A stretch of DNA of 64,000 bases from Lysinibacillus fusiformis (GCF_002845985.1 NZ_PDFK01000001.1:744001-808000), one strand, 5' to 3'. Shown: positions 35,819-44,360, counted from the first letter of the stretch. Made by a program: numbers and translations. Notes: generated from the sequence alone by a model not told the origin.

Positions 35819-37387
35819 TTACTGATTATCTTTCACCACAAAAACTTCCTTGCTTTCCACACCTGCAGCAGATACAGCCGTAATGCCGTATGTGTAGCTT
35901 TGCTTAGCAAGAGCTGTCTTGTCCACAAATTCAGTAATGCCATCCAGATTATAAACAACATCCACTATATTTTGAGGATCATTATAAGAACCCTCTTTGT
36001 TCCCTGTAAAACGATAAATGACATACTTGCGTGGTTGTGTTTCATTTTCGTCTATAATGTCAATTTTGCGACCAGTCGCTCCCTTTGTCACTTGTACAGA
36101 AGTCGGCTTATTCAGCCTAGTATCATCATCCCAAGTTGCACCTGGTGTCAGTGCTGTATAATTATATAGTTGTTGATTAACAATCGTTGCATAGCCCAGT
36201 TTATTGTTTTGAATACTTTTTAAGGAGAAGTGCATTTGCCCCTTGGCTGCTACCTTTTCCGAACGATTCGCTAGTATTTGATTTGGTAATTCCATTTTGT
36301 TTTTCCATGCTGCATCACTGTCATTGCCAACTTTGTAATCAGCAAGTCCAATGTATAGATGAACAGGGTGTGTTTTTGCATATGTTTGTACCTCATGGCT
36401 CCACCAATCTAGCAATGTCCCATATTTCGCAACAGCTAATGTTCTTGACCAATAAATCTGTGGTGTAATGTAATCAATCGTGCCATTTTGAATCCATGTT
36501 CTGACGTCTGCATATAAATCATCGTAATTATTGACACCAGCTCGCGTATCGCTTCCTGTTTTGTCCAGTGATTTATTGCGCCATACGCCAAATGGAGAAA
36601 TACCAAATTGAACATATGGCTTTGTATCTTTAATGGCTGTGTATAGATTTTCTACAAGTTGGTTGACATTATCTCGTCGCCAATCCTCCACCTTTTTAAA
36701 GGAACCACCATATTTTTTAAAAGCTGCTTGATCTGGAAAGACTTCATTTGCAATTTTATATGGATAAAAATAATCATCCATATGGACAGCATCAATATCG
36801 TAATTGGCTACTAGCTCTCTTACTGTTTCCACTAAATAGTCTTGTACTTCTGGTAAACCAGGATTTAAATAATATTGTTTGCCATATTTGACAACCCAGT
36901 TTGGATGGGTTCTTGCCACATTATCGGCAGCAAGGTCTGTTAGTTTTTGTCCAGACATTGTTACACGATAAGGATTCATCCAGGCATGCAGCTCCATCCC
37001 TCGTTTATGTGTTTCCTCTACCATAATTGCAAGAGGATCGTAACCAGGATTTGTACCTTGCTTTTTCCCTGTTATGTAGGATGACCATGGCGCTAGCTCA
37101 GACGCATACATTGCATCATTTGTTGGCCTTACTTGATAAATAACTGTATTCAATTTGCTGGCTTTTAATTGATCCAATGTTTGGCGTGTCCAAGCTGTAT
37201 ACTGCTCCTTAGTCATACCCGCTTTCATATCAATATTAAGAACCGTTGAAATCCAGACAGCCCGCATTTCCCTTTTCGGCTGTGTCGTGCTTGCCATCGC
37301 TGTCTTTTCAGGAATTGTCGATAGGCATAACACAAAAATCATCGCGATAAAAGTGATAAGTTTCCATTTACTATTATTCTTTCTCAT
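35819..37387 (-). CDS. Secreted glycoside-hydrolase-like protein, GHL10 family (YngK-like)
   Basis: A 522-residue exported protein. An N-terminal signal (MRKNNSKWKLITFIAMIFVL to about residue 32, cleavage near AMA-STT) precedes a TIM-barrel GHL10/DUF187 domain (about 38-360) with EMRAVWISTV, QVRPTNDAMYASELAPWS, ELHAWMNPYRV and AVHMDDYFYPY. A fibronectin-like C-terminal domain (about 420-515) follows. Relatives such as YngK and DigH act on cell-wall glycans; DigH cleaves denuded peptidoglycan. No lipobox, so a free secreted enzyme. Substrate here is inferred. Confidence 0.85.
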   Translation of the reverse strand: MRKNNSKWKLITFIAMIFVLCLSTIPEKTAMASTTQPKREMRAVWISTVLNIDMKAGMTKEQYTAWTRQTLDQLKASKLNTVIYQVRPTNDAMYASELAPWSSYITGKKQGTNPGYDPLAIMVEETHKRGMELHAWMNPYRVTMSGQKLTDLAADNVARTHPNWVVKYGKQYYLNPGLPEVQDYLVETVRELVANYDIDAVHMDDYFYPYKIANEVFPDQAAFKKYGGSFKKVEDWRRDNVNQLVENLYTAIKDTKPYVQFGISPFGVWRNKSLDKTGSDTRAGVNNYDDLYADVRTWIQNGTIDYITPQIYWSRTLAVAKYGTLLDWWSHEVQTYAKTHPVHLYIGLADYKVGNDSDAAWKNKMELPNQILANRSEKVAAKGQMHFSLKSIQNNKLGYATIVNQQLYNYTALTPGATWDDDTRLNKPTSVQVTKGATGRKIDIIDENETQPRKYVIYRFTGNKEGSYNDPQNIVDVVYNLDGITEFVDKTALAKQSYTYGITAVSAAGVESKEVFVVKDNQ

Positions 37388-37732
37388 ATTTCCTCCATTT
37401 GCTATTTTTCTATTTTAGTATATGATAGGTTCTCGCTAAATGCACGTCTCCAAAGATACTTCACTGGATGAATGAAATAATGCGGTCATAAGTATTTCCG
37501 TCTATTTAAGAAGAAGCAGCTTAAAATCTATAAATTAATAGCACTACTAAATGATACTTTTTGTTGTCATTCATTTTATCAAATACTTTAGTTGATTCCA
37601 AAATCTGTATAATCAAAACAAAAAAAACAGCCAAGAAAGCGGTGAAATGCTTTTCTCGGCAATTTGTTATTTTTCTATCATTTCCCTTGTTATTAGCTCT
37701 GGTCCTAAAATGTTAAGGTGTTTGATTCGTTC
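37388..37732. other. Gene-free stretch between GHL10 gene and the efflux leader
   Basis: I see no gene here. It must carry the leftward promoter of the GHL10 gene, which I cannot place with confidence, and a terminator-like hairpin at 37618-37660. Confidence 0.5.
37618..37660 (-). terminator. Terminator-like hairpin with T run on the minus strand
   Basis: GCCAAGAAAGC (37630-37640) pairs imperfectly with GCTTTTCTCGGC (37649-37660). A run of eight T after one G follows on the minus strand. No minus-strand gene is seen that would need it. Confidence 0.45.
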
Positions 37733-37762
37733 TTTACGCGCAGTTAAACTTTATGCTACAAT
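37733..37762 (+). promoter_or_regulatory. Promoter of the leader-efflux unit
   Basis: TTTACG (37733-37738), 18 bases, TACAAT (37757-37762) preceded by TGC, an extended -10. It lies about 20 bp ahead of the leader ribosome site. Confidence 0.65.
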
Positions 37763-37796
37763 CAACACAACTTATATAGAACGGAGGGTATTCCTA

Positions 37797-37838
37797 ATGA
37801 CAGCTTCAATCAGACTACGATTTCACATTACTAACTAA
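37797..37838 (+). CDS. Leader peptide with RLR stalling motif
   Basis: Thirteen codons, MTASIRLRFHITN, with GGAGGG eight bases before the ATG. The Arg-Leu-Arg (+x+) motif is the known site of macrolide-dependent ribosome arrest in leaders such as ErmDL (MTHSMRLR...), and the first residues resemble the mef leader MTASMRLR as I recall it. It lies directly upstream of a Mef-like efflux gene within an attenuator. Its job is to sense ribosome-bound macrolide, not to make a working peptide. Confidence 0.8.
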   Translation: MTASIRLRFHITN

Positions 37839-37908
37839 ATATGTGTACACTTTGCCTGCTGTGCAAGGGAAATGGGATTAGTCTAGTCTGTTTTAGGAAT
37901 ACAGGAAG

Positions 37909-37937
37909 AGAGGGGACTTCAACACCCCCTCTTTTTT
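37909..37937 (+). terminator. Intrinsic terminator of the attenuator
   Basis: Seven GC-rich base pairs AGAGGGG/CCCCTCT, ten-base loop, then TTTTT. It lies 53 bp before the efflux start, so without antitermination the gene would be silent. Confidence 0.82.
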
Positions 37938-37989
37938 GTTGTCTTTCAACTTTCCACACAGGCACTACTGTTAGAAAGGGATGACGAAT

Positions 37990-39204
37990 TTGGATCATTG
38001 GAAACGCAATACGATACTTTTTTTAAGCAGTCAAACCATATCACTTTTTGGCTCTGCTCTAGTGCAATATGCCATTACATGGTATATCACACTTACAACG
38101 CAATCAGGCATCATGATGACCATTGCGATTATTTGCGGGTTTGTACCGACCTTCTTCTTAGCACCAATTGCTGGTGTCTGGGCAGATCGCTACAATCGTA
38201 AATGGCTTATTATTTTGGCAGATGGCATGATTGCCTTATCCACGTTAATTTTAGCTATTTTATTTTTAACTGGCTATGATGAGCTCTGGCTATTATTCGT
38301 TATATCAGCGGTACGTGCAGTTGGTGCAGGTATTCAAACACCTGCTGTAGGCGCTATTTTACCGCAATTTGTGCCTGAAGAGCATTTAATGAAGGTCAAT
38401 GGGATAAACAGTAGTATTCAAGCTTTTATCATGATTCTTGCACCCATGGCAAGTGGGGCATTATTAACGATGGCTTCAATCGAATCCATTTTCTTTATTG
38501 ATGTGACGACAGCTGCTATTGCCATCACCATCTTCTTATTATTTCTGCATATTCCTGCACATGCCAAAGCGAATCAGCCACAGACAACAAGCTATTTTAG
38601 TGATATGAAACAAGGCTTCATCTACATTAAAGAGCATGCTTTCTTAAAACAATTATTCTTGTTCTTTGCCTTTTTCATGCTGCTCGCTGCACCTGCTGCC
38701 TTTTTAACACCTTTGCAAGTTACACGTAGCTTTGGCGATGATGTATGGCGTTTGACTGCCATCGAAATGGCCTTTGCCATTGGTATGTTAATCGGTGGTA
38801 TCGCCATCGCGACATGGGGTGGCTTTAAAAATAAAGTGCATACCATGACATTATCTGCTTTATTATTTGGTCTTTGTACAATGGCTCTTGGAATTATTCC
38901 TGTTTTTTGGCTGTATCTCGTGATAATGGCTGTTACAGGAATAGCTATGCCAATCTTTAATACACCCGCAACGGTGTTATTACAAGAAAAAGTAGAAAGT
39001 GATTATATGGGGCGAGTATTTGGTATTCTTAGCATGATTTCTACCTCTATGATGCCTTTAGGTATGCTTATTTTTGGTCCAATAGCTGATATAATTGCCA
39101 TCGAATGGCTACTAATAGGGACAGGAATATTACTTTTCATTCAAGGATTTTTCTTACTTGGAAGTAAAGTCTTGTTAGCTGCTGGTAAGCCAACAAACGA
39201 TTAG
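37990..39204 (+). CDS. Mef-like MFS efflux transporter (probable macrolide pump)
   Basis: About 404 residues with twelve membrane helices, MFS_3/DHA3 type, similar in length and layout to MefA. Loop 2-3 motif is GVWADRYNRKW, typical of drug:H+ antiporters. TTG at 37990 has AAAGGG nine bases upstream and is preferred; ATG at 37981 abuts that site but would give an N-terminus (MTNLDHWKRN) that aligns with MefA length, so it remains possible. Transcription is probably switched on only when a macrolide stalls the RLR leader. Drug range is inference. Confidence 0.82.
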   Translation: MDHWKRNTILFLSSQTISLFGSALVQYAITWYITLTTQSGIMMTIAIICGFVPTFFLAPIAGVWADRYNRKWLIILADGMIALSTLILAILFLTGYDELWLLFVISAVRAVGAGIQTPAVGAILPQFVPEEHLMKVNGINSSIQAFIMILAPMASGALLTMASIESIFFIDVTTAAIAITIFLLFLHIPAHAKANQPQTTSYFSDMKQGFIYIKEHAFLKQLFLFFAFFMLLAAPAAFLTPLQVTRSFGDDVWRLTAIEMAFAIGMLIGGIAIATWGGFKNKVHTMTLSALLFGLCTMALGIIPVFWLYLVIMAVTGIAMPIFNTPATVLLQEKVESDYMGRVFGILSMISTSMMPLGMLIFGPIADIIAIEWLLIGTGILLFIQGFFLLGSKVLLAAGKPTND

Positions 39205-39280
39205 TCCACATATCACCTAAAACTAATATGTTTAAACTCTAGTAAAAAAGTGAAAGCTTAATAGTAAGAGGTGATAATGA

Positions 39281-39484
39281 ATGACTGAAAAAAAACAAGC
39301 GAAAACTCGTTATACAAACAACCCTGATGTACTGAATACAGATAAAAAAAGCATTTTCGATCAACACGAGGATATGAAAACAGTCGATCCAATACCTGTT
39401 GAAGAACTGAATGAAAAAGTAAAAGACGAACAACATAAATCCAAAACAAAGGATTCCTCAGCTACTGCTAAACGTTATCCATAA
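39281..39484 (+). CDS. Small hydrophilic protein, unknown
   Basis: A 67-residue, very hydrophilic, charged protein (MTEKKQAKTRYTNNPDVLNTD...) with no predicted membrane segment and little hydrophobic core, so probably disordered. AGAGGTGATAATGA precedes the ATG, a good ribosome site. It stands alone between the efflux gene and a terminator. I do not recognise the family; such Lys/Glu/Gln-rich small proteins are often stress- or sporulation-related in bacilli, but nothing here shows that. Confidence 0.6.
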   Translation: MTEKKQAKTRYTNNPDVLNTDKKSIFDQHEDMKTVDPIPVEELNEKVKDEQHKSKTKDSSATAKRYP

Positions 39485-39535
39485 AGTGAAGCTAGCAGGA
39501 TTTTTCACCAAACAGCTTTTAAGGATATTAAGATA

Positions 39536-39577
39536 AAAAGTCGACCCAATGTATTAAGAAATCGGGTCGACTTTTTC
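39536..39577 (+). terminator. Terminator of the small hydrophilic gene
   Basis: AAAAAGTCGACCC pairs with GGGTCGACTTTTT, loop about 16 bases, T run on the plus side and A run at left. Confidence 0.85.
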
Positions 39578-39603
39578 ATATAGTAATTTAAAGGGGGAAA
39601 TAA

Positions 39604-40142
39604 ATGAAACATACAATACCTATTTTGAAAACTGAAAGACTACTTTTAAGACCTATTACTTCACTAGATTTAGAGGCCATGTATGATTACGCTTCTCGCG
39701 AAAATGTGGCACGCTATGTGACGTGGCAAGCCCATGCAAGTTTAGAGGATACTAAAGCTTTTCTAAACTTATATTAAATGGCTATCAGCAAGATAATCTC
39801 TTACTTTGGGGCTTCGAAGTACACTAATTGGTACAATCGATTTTGTTACGATTAGCAACCCACATCAATATGCAGAAATTGGTTATGTACTTTCGGAGGA
39901 TTATTGGAATAAAGGATTCACTACAGAAGCAACAAAAAAAACTGATTGACTTTGGCTTTAAGAAAATAAATTTGGTACGTATTCAAGCGCGATGTTTTGA
40001 AGAAAATATAGCCTCTCAAAAGGTTATGGAGAAATCAGGCATGCAATTTGAAGGAATTTTACGCAAAAGTATGTTTGTTAAAGGAAAATACCAAAATGTA
40101 AAAATGTACGCCATCCCTGATGATGATTATAGAAATCTTTAG
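39604..40142 (+). pseudogene. GNAT acetyltransferase (RimJ/RimL type), frameshifted
   Basis: Frame 1 starts at ATG 39604 with a GGGGG ribosome site and reads MKHTIPILKTERLLLRPITS, then stops near 39777. The protein continues in other frames: ILNGYQQDNLLLWG, then LIGTIDFVTISNPHQYAEIGYVLSEDYW, then LIDFGFKKINLVRIQARCFEEN to 40142. At least three frame changes are needed, the last in a run of A near 39940. Joined, it would be a normal RimJ/RimL-like acetyltransferase of about 180 residues. Either a decayed gene or, less likely, sequencing errors. Confidence 0.82.
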
Positions 40143-40146
40143 CAGA

Positions 40147-40175
40147 CAAAGCCTTGCTCCGTATGCAAGGCTTTA
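40147..40175. terminator. Hairpin between the GNAT pseudogene and the S66 gene
   Basis: AAAGCCTTGC (40148-40157) pairs with GCAAGGCTTT (40165-40174). Neither side has a strong T tract beyond the stem, so its strength as a terminator is moderate. Confidence 0.55.
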
Positions 40176-40178
40176 TCA

Positions 40179-41159
40179 TTACAACCATTTTTCTACACAA
40201 TATATCTTTTTAGCTGTTGCATCTAGCTTTACTCGTTTCCCTATCGCTATTGGATGCATAGGATGTGTATGGCAAATATCCACCTCTGCTAATAGAGGTA
40301 TCTCTATTCCATCCAACTGTTCAAGTAGAATATCATAGGGTTGTCTGCCCGTTCCTAAATCATCATAGCATTCATGTTTGCCCAAAATAATGCCCCTTAC
40401 TTTATTAAAGACACCATGCAATTTCAGCATAGCAAAATTCTTTTCAACAATAGCAGCATTTTTTAAGCAGTCCTCCACTAATAAAATGTCACCTTCCAAA
40501 ATTTCAGGGAAATAAGGCGTGCCAATAAAACCGTACATTGCATTTACATTGCCGCCAATTAACCTACCTTCTACAACCCCTTCCTGAATTGTTAACCAGT
40601 CATTTTTCTTGAGCTTTTTATCGACCGTCTTCTTGAGCCAGTTAACAGGTTCATCTGACCAGTAAGAGGGCATTGGTATTTCATAGGGTAGTGCTTGCGG
40701 TTTAAAGAAATAATCCTCAAAAAACTTGAAGGTGTCATTTACTAATGGTTCAAACTCGCCAAAAGAAGGGACAAACGCTGGACCATAAAAAGTTGCTATA
40801 TTTGTCTTTGCATAAAGAGCAAGTAAAATGGCTGTTGCATCCGAATAACCTACGACTATTTTGGGCTGTTGACGAAACGCCTCATAATCAATGTAGGGCA
40901 GCATACTATTGGCATTTGTCCCTCCGATTGTAGACATAATGATATCCACATCTGGATTGCGTAGTAATTCATTTAATTCTTCCGCACGTTCCTTTGGTGA
41001 ACCAGAGCGATAATAATCTGATTTGCCAGTAAGAGAACCTGTTACGATTTGAAGGTTTTTCTCTTCTAGAAACAATTTGGCACGTTCATAACGTTTCAAC
41101 GCCGTCACCGTTGCTGGTGAGGATGGTGAATAAATGCCGATATTGATCTGTGTCGTCAT
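40179..41159 (-). CDS. S66 serine peptidase, MccF-like
   Basis: A 326-residue cytosolic LD-carboxypeptidase-fold enzyme. The nucleophile is Ser106 in VVGYSDATA, the Glu is around residue 229 in ILLVED, and His297 is in ICHTHP. The block STIGGTNANSMLPYIDY near residue 80 is closer to MccF, which cleaves the amide of microcin C-type aminoacyl-nucleotides, than to murein LdcA. It lies with a GNAT gene and a second S66 gene in the same direction. Either peptide-nucleotide detoxification or peptidoglycan recycling is possible. Confidence 0.85.
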   Translation of the reverse strand: MTTQINIGIYSPSSPATVTALKRYERAKLFLEEKNLQIVTGSLTGKSDYYRSGSPKERAEELNELLRNPDVDIIMSTIGGTNANSMLPYIDYEAFRQQPKIVVGYSDATAILLALYAKTNIATFYGPAFVPSFGEFEPLVNDTFKFFEDYFFKPQALPYEIPMPSYWSDEPVNWLKKTVDKKLKKNDWLTIQEGVVEGRLIGGNVNAMYGFIGTPYFPEILEGDILLVEDCLKNAAIVEKNFAMLKLHGVFNKVRGIILGKHECYDDLGTGRQPYDILLEQLDGIEIPLLAEVDICHTHPMHPIAIGKRVKLDATAKKIYCVEKWL

Positions 41160-41183
41160 ACGTACATTCCTCTCCCTATCAAA

Positions 41184-41678
41184 TTATAATAGCTTTGACA
41201 TATAATATTCATTGATATATTGACCATCTACATATAAGGAATTTCGCTTTATTCTCTCTATGTCAAATCCCATTTTCTTATATAAAGCAATTCCAGCCTC
41301 ATTATTTTCCATAACGGTTAACTCTAAACGATGGATACCATTAACTTTTGCCCAATCCTCTACATGATTAAATAATGCCGTCCCTATTTTCCTTCCTCGA
41401 TAGTCACTATGTATGCCTATTACAAGATAAGCACGGTGAGCAATTCTAGATGATTCATTGCCCTGTAAAATTAAATAAGCAACAATCTTCTGTTCCATTT
41501 CCGCCACGAACAAAGCTGAATGGTGGCTATGATATAGCTTTTCAATATAGCTTCCAAATTGCTTGGGCTCTAATTTTCGCTCACCTGGGCCAAATAGCAT
41601 AAGATTGGATGCCTCTGCATTTGTCATAACAGCTATAATCTGTGTACTATCCTTGCGTGTTGCTTCTCGTATTAGCAT
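41184..41678 (-). CDS. GNAT acetyltransferase
   Basis: A 164-residue GNAT. The acetyl-CoA pyrophosphate loop is IHSDYRGRKIGTALF (about 91-105), followed by LELTVMENNEAGIALYKKMGF, the standard C-terminal half. It lies between two S66 peptidase genes on the same strand with gaps of 24 and 17 bp, so they probably form one operon. In microcin C loci a GNAT domain (MccE) and an S66 enzyme (MccF) both inactivate the toxin; here this pairing is suggestive only. Substrate unknown. Confidence 0.8.
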   Translation of the reverse strand: MLIREATRKDSTQIIAVMTNAEASNLMLFGPGERKLEPKQFGSYIEKLYHSHHSALFVAEMEQKIVAYLILQGNESSRIAHRAYLVIGIHSDYRGRKIGTALFNHVEDWAKVNGIHRLELTVMENNEAGIALYKKMGFDIERIKRNSLYVDGQYINEYYMSKLL

Positions 41679-41695
41679 GTAAAGTTCCTCTCTCT

Positions 41696-42652
41696 TTAAA
41701 ATTTAGTAATCTGCATTATTCGTTCTTTTGTATTCATGTAGATATTCCCACCGATAGGAAATGTCAAAATCGGTTGTGTGTGACCAACATCCACATCATA
41801 AAATACAGGAATAGTTTGTAATCTTGGGTGTTTATCTAAAATAAAATGCAATTGTTCTTCTGTCATATCAGAAGCTCGTTGAAATCGACCTATTGCCATT
41901 CCCTTTATTTGCGTAGTTGATTGTAATAAAGACGTTAGATCACGTGCAAAAATGGCAGGATTGACAAGCTCATCGTCTTCTAAAAATAATATACAATTCG
42001 CTAGATCAGGCATGTAAGGTGTTCCTTGCAATAAATTGAGTGTACATAAATTCCCACCATAAAGCTGCCCACTTGCCTCCCCTTCTGAATAGACCTTCCA
42101 ACTAGCCTCTTCAAAATGGCGTTTTGCCTGATCTATATACCATGTATCGTCGCTCCAAACTTTAGACGCAGTTAGAGGAAACGGAGCATTTCCCATTAAA
42201 CACTTTTGAAAGTAAGAAAGCTGATACTCCTGTCCTTGCTCCATACGAAAGCTAGAAAAATGAGGTCCTGAATAAGTGATAAAGCCACATTTTTTTGTAA
42301 TGGCTGTAGCCAGAGCCGTAATATCACTAAACCCGCAAAGTATTTTCGGGTTTTCAGCAATCATTTGATAATCTAAATACGGTAAAATCTCATTACAGTT
42401 GTATCCGCCAAGTGCTGTTAGTATCGCTTTTACTTGAGGGTCACGAAATGCCTCATGTATATCCGCCACTCGATGCTCTATAGATGCAGACTGCTGTAAA
42501 TCACATTCAAAAATATGTTGGCCAAATGAAATTTTAAACCCTAATTTCTCCAGTATGGTTTTCGTTTGCCTTACTTTTACAAGCTTGGCGCTTCGACTTG
42601 GAGCAATGACTCGTATCTCATCACCAATTGATAGTTTTTGTGGAACTCGCAT
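41696..42652 (-). CDS. S66 serine peptidase, second MccF-like paralogue
   Basis: A 318-residue S66 peptidase, paralogous to the one at 40179 but clearly diverged. Nucleophile Ser109 in LCGFSDITALA, Glu region CILFLEDDE, catalytic His in DVGHTQP. Shared blocks are LTALGGYNCNEILPYLDY and GGNLCTLNLLQGTPYMP. The ATG has GAAGGGATG upstream. First gene of a probable three-gene operon with the GNAT and the other S66 gene. Confidence 0.84.
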   Translation of the reverse strand: MRVPQKLSIGDEIRVIAPSRSAKLVKVRQTKTILEKLGFKISFGQHIFECDLQQSASIEHRVADIHEAFRDPQVKAILTALGGYNCNEILPYLDYQMIAENPKILCGFSDITALATAITKKCGFITYSGPHFSSFRMEQGQEYQLSYFQKCLMGNAPFPLTASKVWSDDTWYIDQAKRHFEEASWKVYSEGEASGQLYGGNLCTLNLLQGTPYMPDLANCILFLEDDELVNPAIFARDLTSLLQSTTQIKGMAIGRFQRASDMTEEQLHFILDKHPRLQTIPVFYDVDVGHTQPILTFPIGGNIYMNTKERIMQITKF

Positions 42653-42786
42653 TTTTCTACATCCCTTCTAATAGGTTTGAATTTTAGCCACTAATTTTTC
42701 ATTCCTAAAATGGAGTATCTCTTCATTATTGAGTGTATAGTCTTTTCTAGACAGCTATCAAATATCAATCCTCTTTCCTGATCCTC

Positions 42787-43236
42787 CTAGTAGGGACAAT
42801 ATGTCTCTGGCAACATCCCTAAGCCATTATATCCCTCATAGCCATTGTTTATATTTTCACTATAGCACTTTTCAAACCAACACATTGCCCCTGCGCCGAT
42901 GCCAGCTAATACAATTCCTTTTTGATAAGCCTCCTTTAATACTTCATGGAAACGATATTGTCGCCATTTTTCAACTAGAAAACTTGTAATCCCCACCTAC
43001 ATAGATAATATGCTGGTCAAGTATTTTTTCTCGAATATTTTTGTCACCCATATCCTTTTGCAAAATATGTGTTGCTTCACAATGATGGAATGCTGAATAA
43101 AACTTCTCTCTATACCCCTGGGCATCATTACTTGCTGTTGGAATAAAACATATTTTGATTCGTTCATTTGATACAAAATATAGTCAGCGATAAATGAAGG
43201 GATTTGCCGCGAAAATCCACCTGCTGATTGTGCAAT
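42787..43236 (-). pseudogene. S51 (dipeptidase E-like) peptidase remnant
   Basis: Read from 43236 leftwards in several frames, the DNA gives IIAQSAGGFSRQIPSFIADY, then IPTASNDAQGYREKFYSAF and KDMGDKNIREKILDQHIIYVGG, then from 42996 FLVEKWRQYRFHEVLKEAYQKG, ending after IGAGAMCWFE and LPETYCPY. These are landmarks of the S51 peptidase E family, but the frames are broken, there is no start codon, and the nucleophile position (GxSAGA) reads IGAGA. A dead gene in the same patch as the broken GNAT. Confidence 0.78.
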
Positions 43237-43239
43237 AAT

Positions 43240-43743
43240 TTATCTTGACTCTTTATGGTTTTTCTTTATTTCGTACAGGGCTTGTTCATGACCAAATCTC
43301 TCTAACACCTGTACTTTGTGCATCCCTAACTTTTCGAGTAAGTGACAAGATGCCTTATTAGCAGTTTGTGTTTCTGCCACAATCGATGATATATCTAAAT
43401 AATTCAAGCCCTCCTCCATCACCGCTGTAAGGACTTCAAAAGCTAGCCCCTTTCCCCAATACTGTGGTAAAAATTGATAGGAAAGCTCATATAACTCTTT
43501 ATCATGGTATTCATCGATAGAAACAAGACCAATAAATTCACCTGTCGTCTTTAATGATATATATAAATATGTATTAGGAAATGGTGCTGCTAGCATGCCT
43601 TTAAAGGATGCCTCTATATAGCTGTCCTGTGGCACACCTCCAAGATAGGTTCTAACTTGTTCATTGGAGTAAAGCATATGTATAGCTTTGTAATGTTCTG
43701 GTTGTAATGGCTCTATCACACAGTTACTTGTTATAAACTGCAT
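43240..43743 (-). CDS. GNAT acetyltransferase, RimJ/RimL type
   Basis: A 167-residue acetyltransferase from ATG 43743, which has AGAAGGAGG upstream; an in-frame upstream start at 43779 precedes that ribosome site and is not used. The acetyl-CoA loop is FLPQYWGKGLAFEVL (near residue 105), followed by VAETQTANKASCHLLEKLGM. Relatives acetylate ribosomal-protein N-termini or small amines and antibiotics. It sits at the edge of the accessory patch, next to the S51 remnant. Substrate unknown. Confidence 0.82.
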   Translation of the reverse strand: MQFITSNCVIEPLQPEHYKAIHMLYSNEQVRTYLGGVPQDSYIEASFKGMLAAPFPNTYLYISLKTTGEFIGLVSIDEYHDKELYELSYQFLPQYWGKGLAFEVLTAVMEEGLNYLDISSIVAETQTANKASCHLLEKLGMHKVQVLERFGHEQALYEIKKNHKESR

Positions 43744-43874
43744 TTTTCTACCTCCTTCTTTATGCAAAGTGTAATTCAACCATCAGACAGAAATCAAACA
43801 TTTTTTCCAAATATTACTTTCCACTTTTATAAAAAAAGTAGTGACCAGCCCTTATTGCTGAATCACTACTTGCG

Positions 43875-44354
43875 TTATTGTCCGAATTGTTCGAGTAACC
43901 GTTGTGTATTGGTTGATTGTTCGAGGGCTTTTTTCTCATTGGCCCAATAAACCAAATATTGTGTATCGCCAACGGTGAAGACCATTTGTTGCAATTCTTC
44001 ATCAAGCTCAGAACGAATGGCTACCTCTAAAATTTCCACCTCATAAAGAGGCTTTTCTTTCATTTTATAAACAATATGATAAGCTGGCTCTTCTTCAAAA
44101 ATTGTTCTTTCCTTTTTAGAAAGATCTCTTACATGACTTAATGGATGTTTCTCTATAAAGTCTTTTGCTTCATCTCCTGTAGCTTGCAATAAAGATTGGT
44201 CCCCTTGCAATAATTCAATTGCATCGATTTCTGTGGCATGATCTAAAATTAAGGAGATTGCCTCATCTTCATTTTTTTCTCGATATTGCATGATAAAAGC
44301 ACCAATTAGTAAAACAGCGGCAAAAATAACAAGTCTCCATCTTCGTTTAGTCAT
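43875..44354 (-). CDS. Membrane-anchored protein, unknown, in operon with ktrC
   Basis: A 159-residue protein with one N-terminal membrane segment (RRWRLVIFAAVLLIGAFIMQY, about 4-24) and an acidic outer or inner domain rich in Glu/Leu. No lipobox. It begins six bases after the ktrC stop, so the two share a transcript. I do not recognise the family. Position beside a K+ channel gating protein could suggest a link to ion transport, but nothing in the sequence shows it. Confidence 0.65.
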   Translation of the reverse strand: MTKRRWRLVIFAAVLLIGAFIMQYREKNEDEAISLILDHATEIDAIELLQGDQSLLQATGDEAKDFIEKHPLSHVRDLSKKERTIFEEEPAYHIVYKMKEKPLYEVEILEVAIRSELDEELQQMVFTVGDTQYLVYWANEKKALEQSTNTQRLLEQFGQ

Positions 44355-44360
44355 TTGCCA

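Larger units (their letters stand above)
37788..37937 (+). promoter_or_regulatory. Drug-sensing attenuator upstream of the MFS efflux gene
   Basis: The RNA can fold in two blocks. Block 1 pairs the leader start region GTATTCCTAA (37788-37797) with TTAGGAATAC (37893-37902), and the leader codons CAGACTA (37811-37817) with TAGTCTG (37884-37890). Block 2 is a terminator: AGAGGGG (37909-37915) with CCCCTCT (37926-37932), then a T run. A ribosome stalled in the leader would break block 1. Similar attenuators control erm and mef genes. I could not assign an exact antiterminator pairing. Confidence 0.72.

Noticed and set aside
37647-37796. 63-codon frame ending in the leader peptide
   Set aside because: It runs through the promoter and has no ribosome site; the 13-codon leader at 37797 does.
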